Positions 61,801 to 64,000 of a DNA stretch of 64,000 bases are shown piece after piece. A model generated the notes under the pieces. It was given only the letters and a program-made list of their open reading frames with translations. It had not been told where the DNA came from and ran no database searches. The stretch is taken from NCBI GenBank assembly GCA_008828725.1, contig MEHQ01000233.1:161321-225320 (forward strand), read 5' to 3'. Position numbers and translations under genes: made by a program. The DNA is from Saccharina japonica (lineage: Eukaryota > Sar > Phaeophyceae > Laminariales > Laminariaceae). Numbering within the stretch: position 1 is the stretch's first letter; every line of letters starts with the position of its first letter.

Positions 61801-64000
61801 GCCACTCCCCTAGGTACTCCCAGGAGGGGAATCTTAACCTCGTGAATAATATATTGCCAGCTGATCAACAGCAACACCCGTGGTACTCCGTCTCGAGGAG
61901 GCGCATTTGCGAACAGATACAATCACACACTTGAGGGTGCAAAATCAAGCACAAAAAATACCTCTGGTTTTCAATGTTATGGATGCTTTGACATAATAAT
62001 CCCCGTTAAACCGGTTTTCGGTTGACTAGATAAAACCGGCCGAAAAAAACTGTTGAACCGGTTCTTCGGTTTTGAGCATAACACCTCCTATCCGGTTGTC
62101 GGGTTTTTGAACATGACCTCCGGTACCCATCTCTAAATCATGCCCAGGTATATACATGATGTCATAGCTCTACGACTGACGGCGAATGCCAATTTAATTG
62201 TATCACATGTCATGCAATTATTCTACCATACGATATATGCCAGTTATCGTTCGTCGCGGAGATCACGCTCTTCTTATCTTTGTATACTACCGATGTAGTC
62301 GCCTAGTGCAGGTGGACCTATACGTATACATATATACAAAACTGTTCAGGTCTGATTGCTAGCATCTTCCATGTTGGACGTCATTGAATTTTACAGTAGT
62401 TACCCCTATGTGCATGGTGTGATTGGAACAGGTGCTGCACATTGGCAGATGGCAAATGGAATATTATTATGTGTAAGCTATTCAACACGCACTACTGCAG
62501 TCGGTGCGCGTATCTCTGCCTCGGGAAGGCAGGAAGTAACGGTAGTAGTATGTAGGAGGAGTAAGCGTAGCAGCAAGGAGGGCGGTGGACGCAGCAGGAT
62601 GCAGGACGCGGGACGAGGCAAAATCATAAATCGGGAGCAAAACATGTGACGGCCGTACACCAGCACAGTATTCATCGCACGTAACGCCTCCATAAGGTAA
62701 ATAACGATCGTCTGTCGACACGCATTTATTCCCAGGGTCGGCCGAGACAGCAAGAACTCGGCGGAGGAAACTTGGGTGGCTGCTTCCACTCTTATGTGTG
62801 GCGGCCTTGATCGGCGCTGTCGGCGGGCAGGACGTCGATGCCACGAGTGTCCCCGGCCTCAGATTGAACGCCTCATATTTGGAATCCGAGTGGGAGCTAG
62901 CGACGTTTTTCGCGAGCTTTCACGACACCATTTATGACTCAGGCGAGCATGTGCGGGAGAACCGGGAGTTCGACCGTTTGCTGGTGGAGCAATCCCGCCG
63001 CGATGCCGAAACGGTGAGCAGCGTGGAATGCAATGGGATGCGATAGTTTGTTCTCTGAAGATGTTTTTCGATGTGCGCATGATAGTCTACTCACTCGTAC
63101 TGTATAATACCCCTGGTACCTACCAAGCAAGCGCGTCTATTTGTGTGATGTGGACTTTTATCTGTTTTATCGTCACGTTTATTTTAAAGCTCACTTCGTG
63201 TCTGCCCTTACTCAGCCGCCTTTCTGGACAAACCGTGGTCACAGGCAGCATGTAGGTGTATCGTCGCTTCGTCTCGGAAGGGATGCGTGGTCAATGGTCC
63301 AATGACTAAGGCAAGCAACAAATGAGTACCCCCCCCCCCCCCCTCGTACCCGGTACTTGCCTTGGTTTTTATCGCACATCTTATTCATACATACACGTAG
63401 GGTTCATCATTTTTCCCCCCACTCACTGCTCGTCGATTTATTTATCGAATTTTGTTGTATTACGCTTCAGGGCACTTACTCCTCGGTAATTTTACCAGCG
63501 TAATATACCCGACCCGTGTAATGGTCTCGCGATTGAGCCAATTAGGCCACCATACTGCTGCCTGTACAGCAGTGCAGCAGTACCGCCTGCAAAAGCTATC
63601 ATATAAATGTATCAATAGTTAATTGAATGCCTGGTATCATACTATTGACAACCCTATATGCCTACTGCCGTACCTTTCCTCGATTTTTTTTTTAATAATT
63701 GCGTACCAGATACCATACTATTACCAACCCTATACTATACCTACTCTGTATTATTGTGTCTTTGTTTGAAAAATTGCTATTTATTTGATGCCATGCTATT
63801 GACAACCCACCTACGTACCTTTCTTTGAATAACACTGCAACACCATACAATGCGGTAGTCTGATTCGCGTTTCAACCGCCGACGACTGATAATCGAACAA
63901 TCCAGGCTGACGGCCCTCTTGAGGCATGGACGCCCATGACGGCCGGCGACGCGAGAGAGCCGCCGCAGTCGACGGCAAGCTGGGCGTCGCCCGTTTTCTT
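52809..64000 (+). CDS. Gene 4: long unrecognised membrane-type protein, at least eight exons, partial
   Basis: Exons are 52809-52862, 52942-53179, 53958-54179, 54272-54741, 56227-56592, 58458-58593, 62736-63013 and 63906 to beyond the window. Phases agree at every junction once two one-base deletions in C-runs (near 53039 and 54604) are allowed for. Donors are GTGATC, GTACAA, GTCAGG, GTGCGC, GTGAGA, GTAAGG and GTGAGC. At least 600 residues are visible. Hydrophobic segments are YAAVVAVVAIVNLLRTSVV (exon 2) and LGWLLPLLCVAALIGAVGG (exon 7). Between them lie soluble stretches with a Gln run and no motif I recognise. The frame breaks could mean a pseudogene, although the downstream exons are clean. 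5' and 3' ends are not in view. Confidence 0.6.
52942..53179 (+). CDS. Gene 4 exon 2, one-base frame break
   Basis: Acceptor TTGTTTTTCAG. It reads SSGTRDSDLSMITLGLRASV ... RVMLHP in one frame and PYFSLHPNSDTDFVSSPNYA with a hydrophobic stretch in another. One base missing in the CCC run at 53039-53041 would join them. Donor GTACAA, phase 0. Confidence 0.5.
53958..54179 (+). CDS. Gene 4 exon 3, ends in a Gln run
   Basis: Seventy-four codons in phase 0 (QISPRVLVALLLNFYKTRAG ... DWWTDSIMKLFFE and six Gln). The CAG repeat runs right up to the GTCAGG donor, so repeat-length change would alter the protein next to the splice site. Confidence 0.6.
54272..54741 (+). CDS. Gene 4 exon 4, one-base frame break
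   Basis: Acceptor GGATTTCCAG, phase 0. It is open as AGFLDNTENTTAEGCVYGTT ... STTLSLLATRAGQCLP until TAA at 54608. A neighbouring frame then continues LKAGLEETGAVSSLLRADVR ... HTGDDHQ to donor GTGCGC. One missing C at 54600-54605 reconciles them. A Cys/Ser low-complexity part at 54425-54475 may hide a short intron. Confidence 0.5.
55865..56090. repeat. GATC-rich dispersed repeat, copy 4
   Basis: TTCCTGATCTTGATCTAGAT words and the marker TTTCCTGGGTTGGATCTGTA, within gene 4 intron 4. Confidence 0.5.
56227..56592 (+). CDS. Gene 4 exon 5
   Basis: The clearest exon: 122 codons, phase 0 both ends, acceptor CGCCTTCCAG, donor GTGAGA. It encodes VAETTLRGVQDAKFGRFHNG, a hydrophobic beta-like run (NVYLFMHVIHG), Gly/Asn-rich and basic parts, and an acidic end (LFDEVKVEEEESGARVLDK). 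Confidence 0.75.
56610..56960. repeat. G-run-rich intron start
   Basis: Several runs of 7-13 G (56618, 56690-56716, 56789, 56937) after the exon 5 donor. From 56977 to 57590 open frames exist (one with a hydrophobic stretch) but no splice-supported exon was established. Confidence 0.7.
57881..58412. repeat. CCCTA pentanucleotide array (telomere-like)
   Basis: About 530 bp of CCCTA with variants (CCCCTA, CCTAA, CCTTC). Blocks of the variants recur about 80 bp apart, showing secondary expansion. It ends about 45 bp before the exon 6 acceptor and is interstitial, not a chromosome end. Confidence 0.85.
58458..58593 (+). CDS. Gene 4 exon 6
   Basis: Acceptor GGCGATAG just after the CCCTA array. 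It encodes IRDIGLRPLDGDQWWVETDG ... HHLAGLPAHQD, ending in phase 1 at GTAAGG. Confidence 0.68.
59215..59600. repeat. ATCTGATCTGTGTACTGGGG minisatellite, copy 1
   Basis: Imperfect units of about 30-40 bp with GTACTGGGGATCTGATCTAT and CTGTCTGATCTGTG. The 5' part of the tandem duplication described at 59215-63265. Confidence 0.7.
59950..60903. pseudogene. Decayed, multiply folded-back copy of gene 4 exon 7
   Basis: Plus-strand homology starts at 59950 after the same TTTATTCCCAG acceptor, but codon 14 is TAG (59991) where the intact exon has TGG. Pieces of the exon then alternate strands: plus to about 60166, minus to about 60285, plus to about 60385, minus to about 60485, plus to about 60642, minus to 60903. 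The final minus copy has the same TAG (60862-60860). The normal donor is lost. Confidence 0.75.
61235..61510. repeat. ATCTGATCTGTGTACTGGGG minisatellite, copy 2
   Basis: Same units as 59215-59600. The same flank follows both copies (TGTGTGGGGGTGTAAGGGG versus TGTGGGGGGGTAGGGAGC, then GTCGAA and a T-run). Confidence 0.7.
62000..62125. repeat. AACCGGTT-rich palindromic patch
   Basis: Repeated AAACCGGTTTTCGGTT-type words in both orientations, inside the extra DNA of duplication copy 2. The rest of 61610-62465 shows nothing recognisable. Confidence 0.5.
62736..63013 (+). CDS. Gene 4 exon 7, membrane helix, intact member of a duplicated pair
   Basis: Acceptor TTTATTCCCAG. Phase 1 in, phase 0 out at GTGAGC, 92 codons. 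A basic stretch (TARTRRRK) precedes a probable membrane helix (LGWLLPLLCVAALIGAVGG), then QDVDATSVPG and a helical acidic tail (REFDRLLVEQSRRDAET). A decayed copy lies at 59950-60903. Confidence 0.68.
63266..63343. mobile_element. Dispersed poly-C-tailed repeat, copy 4
   Basis: CTCGGAAGGGATGCGTGGTC ... ACTAAGGCAAGCAACAAATG, AGTAC and a C-run, in the last visible intron of gene 4. Confidence 0.6.
63906..64000 (+). CDS. Gene 4 exon 8, runs off the window
   Basis: Acceptor ACAATCCAG. Only phase 0 is open, which matches exon 7. It encodes ADGPLEAWTPMTAGDAREPP and continues past the edge. Confidence 0.55.

Larger units (their letters stand above)
59215..63265. repeat. Tandem duplication of about 2 kb carrying gene 4 exon 7
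   Basis: Order in each copy: GTACTGGGGATCTG minisatellite, spacer, GTGTAAGCTATTCAACACGC block, exon, intron tail with TTCTGGACAAACCGTGGTCA. Copy 1 spans about 59215-61210; copy 2 spans about 61235-63265 and contains extra DNA at about 61610-62465. Exon 7 is intact only in copy 2. Confidence 0.75.

Overview
This window is nuclear DNA from a eukaryote. Coding sequence is broken into short exons bounded by GT...AG splice sites. Introns run from 67 bp to 4.6 kb, and most of the window is repeats: microsatellites, minisatellites, MITE-like elements, a tRNA-derived SINE family and a 5-kb segmental duplication. There are no operons, rRNA genes or canonical tRNA genes. The style (GC-mixed coding, long repeat-filled introns, abundant C/G homopolymers, CAG runs) fits a large-genome alga or protist such as a brown-alga-like stramenopile. 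That is an impression, because no marker gene identifies the taxon. Three assembly gaps (15001-15019, 21282, 35508-35513) show this is a draft.

Four multi-exon genes can be assembled by matching splice phases. Gene 1 (minus, 18-2996, eight exons) encodes an unrecognised coiled-coil protein of about 389 residues and has one apparent one-base frame break. Gene 2 (plus, 3821-14552, four exons, all phase-0 introns, 290 aa) is transcribed divergently from gene 1 and has three repeat-packed introns of 1.9, 3.4 and 4.6 kb. Gene 3 (plus, about 43836-50526, four exons, about 205 aa) is the only gene with a recognisable family: an LRAT/H-rev107-type NlpC/P60-like thiol acyltransferase or phospholipase. 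It has the His...His...NCEHF catalytic set and a hydrophobic C-terminal tail on a separate exon 3.6 kb downstream. Gene 4 (plus, 52809 to beyond 64000, at least eight exons) encodes a long unrecognised protein with two hydrophobic segments and two apparent one-base deletions in C-runs.

Layout: 1-14.6 kb holds genes 1 and 2. From 14.6 to 35.6 kb is a repeat desert with two near-identical 5-kb blocks (15.0-20.06 and 30.4-35.5 kb), each made of about 1.4-kb tandem units, plus a 2.7-kb pure TTGC array (27.8-30.5 kb). Three isolated candidate exons lie between the blocks. From 35.5 to 43.8 kb there are dispersed repeats and no convincing gene. From 43.8 to 50.5 kb is the LRAT gene, and 52.8-64 kb is gene 4. 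One intron of gene 4 contains a tandem exon duplication whose first copy has become a multi-fold-back palindrome carrying a nonsense codon.

Nothing suggests that the genes act in one pathway. The most unusual signals are the palindromic exon concatemer (59.85-61.0 kb), the recurring layout of G-runs after 5' splice sites and C-rich tandem arrays just before 3' splice sites, and a dispersed element that ends in poly-C just upstream of acceptors.
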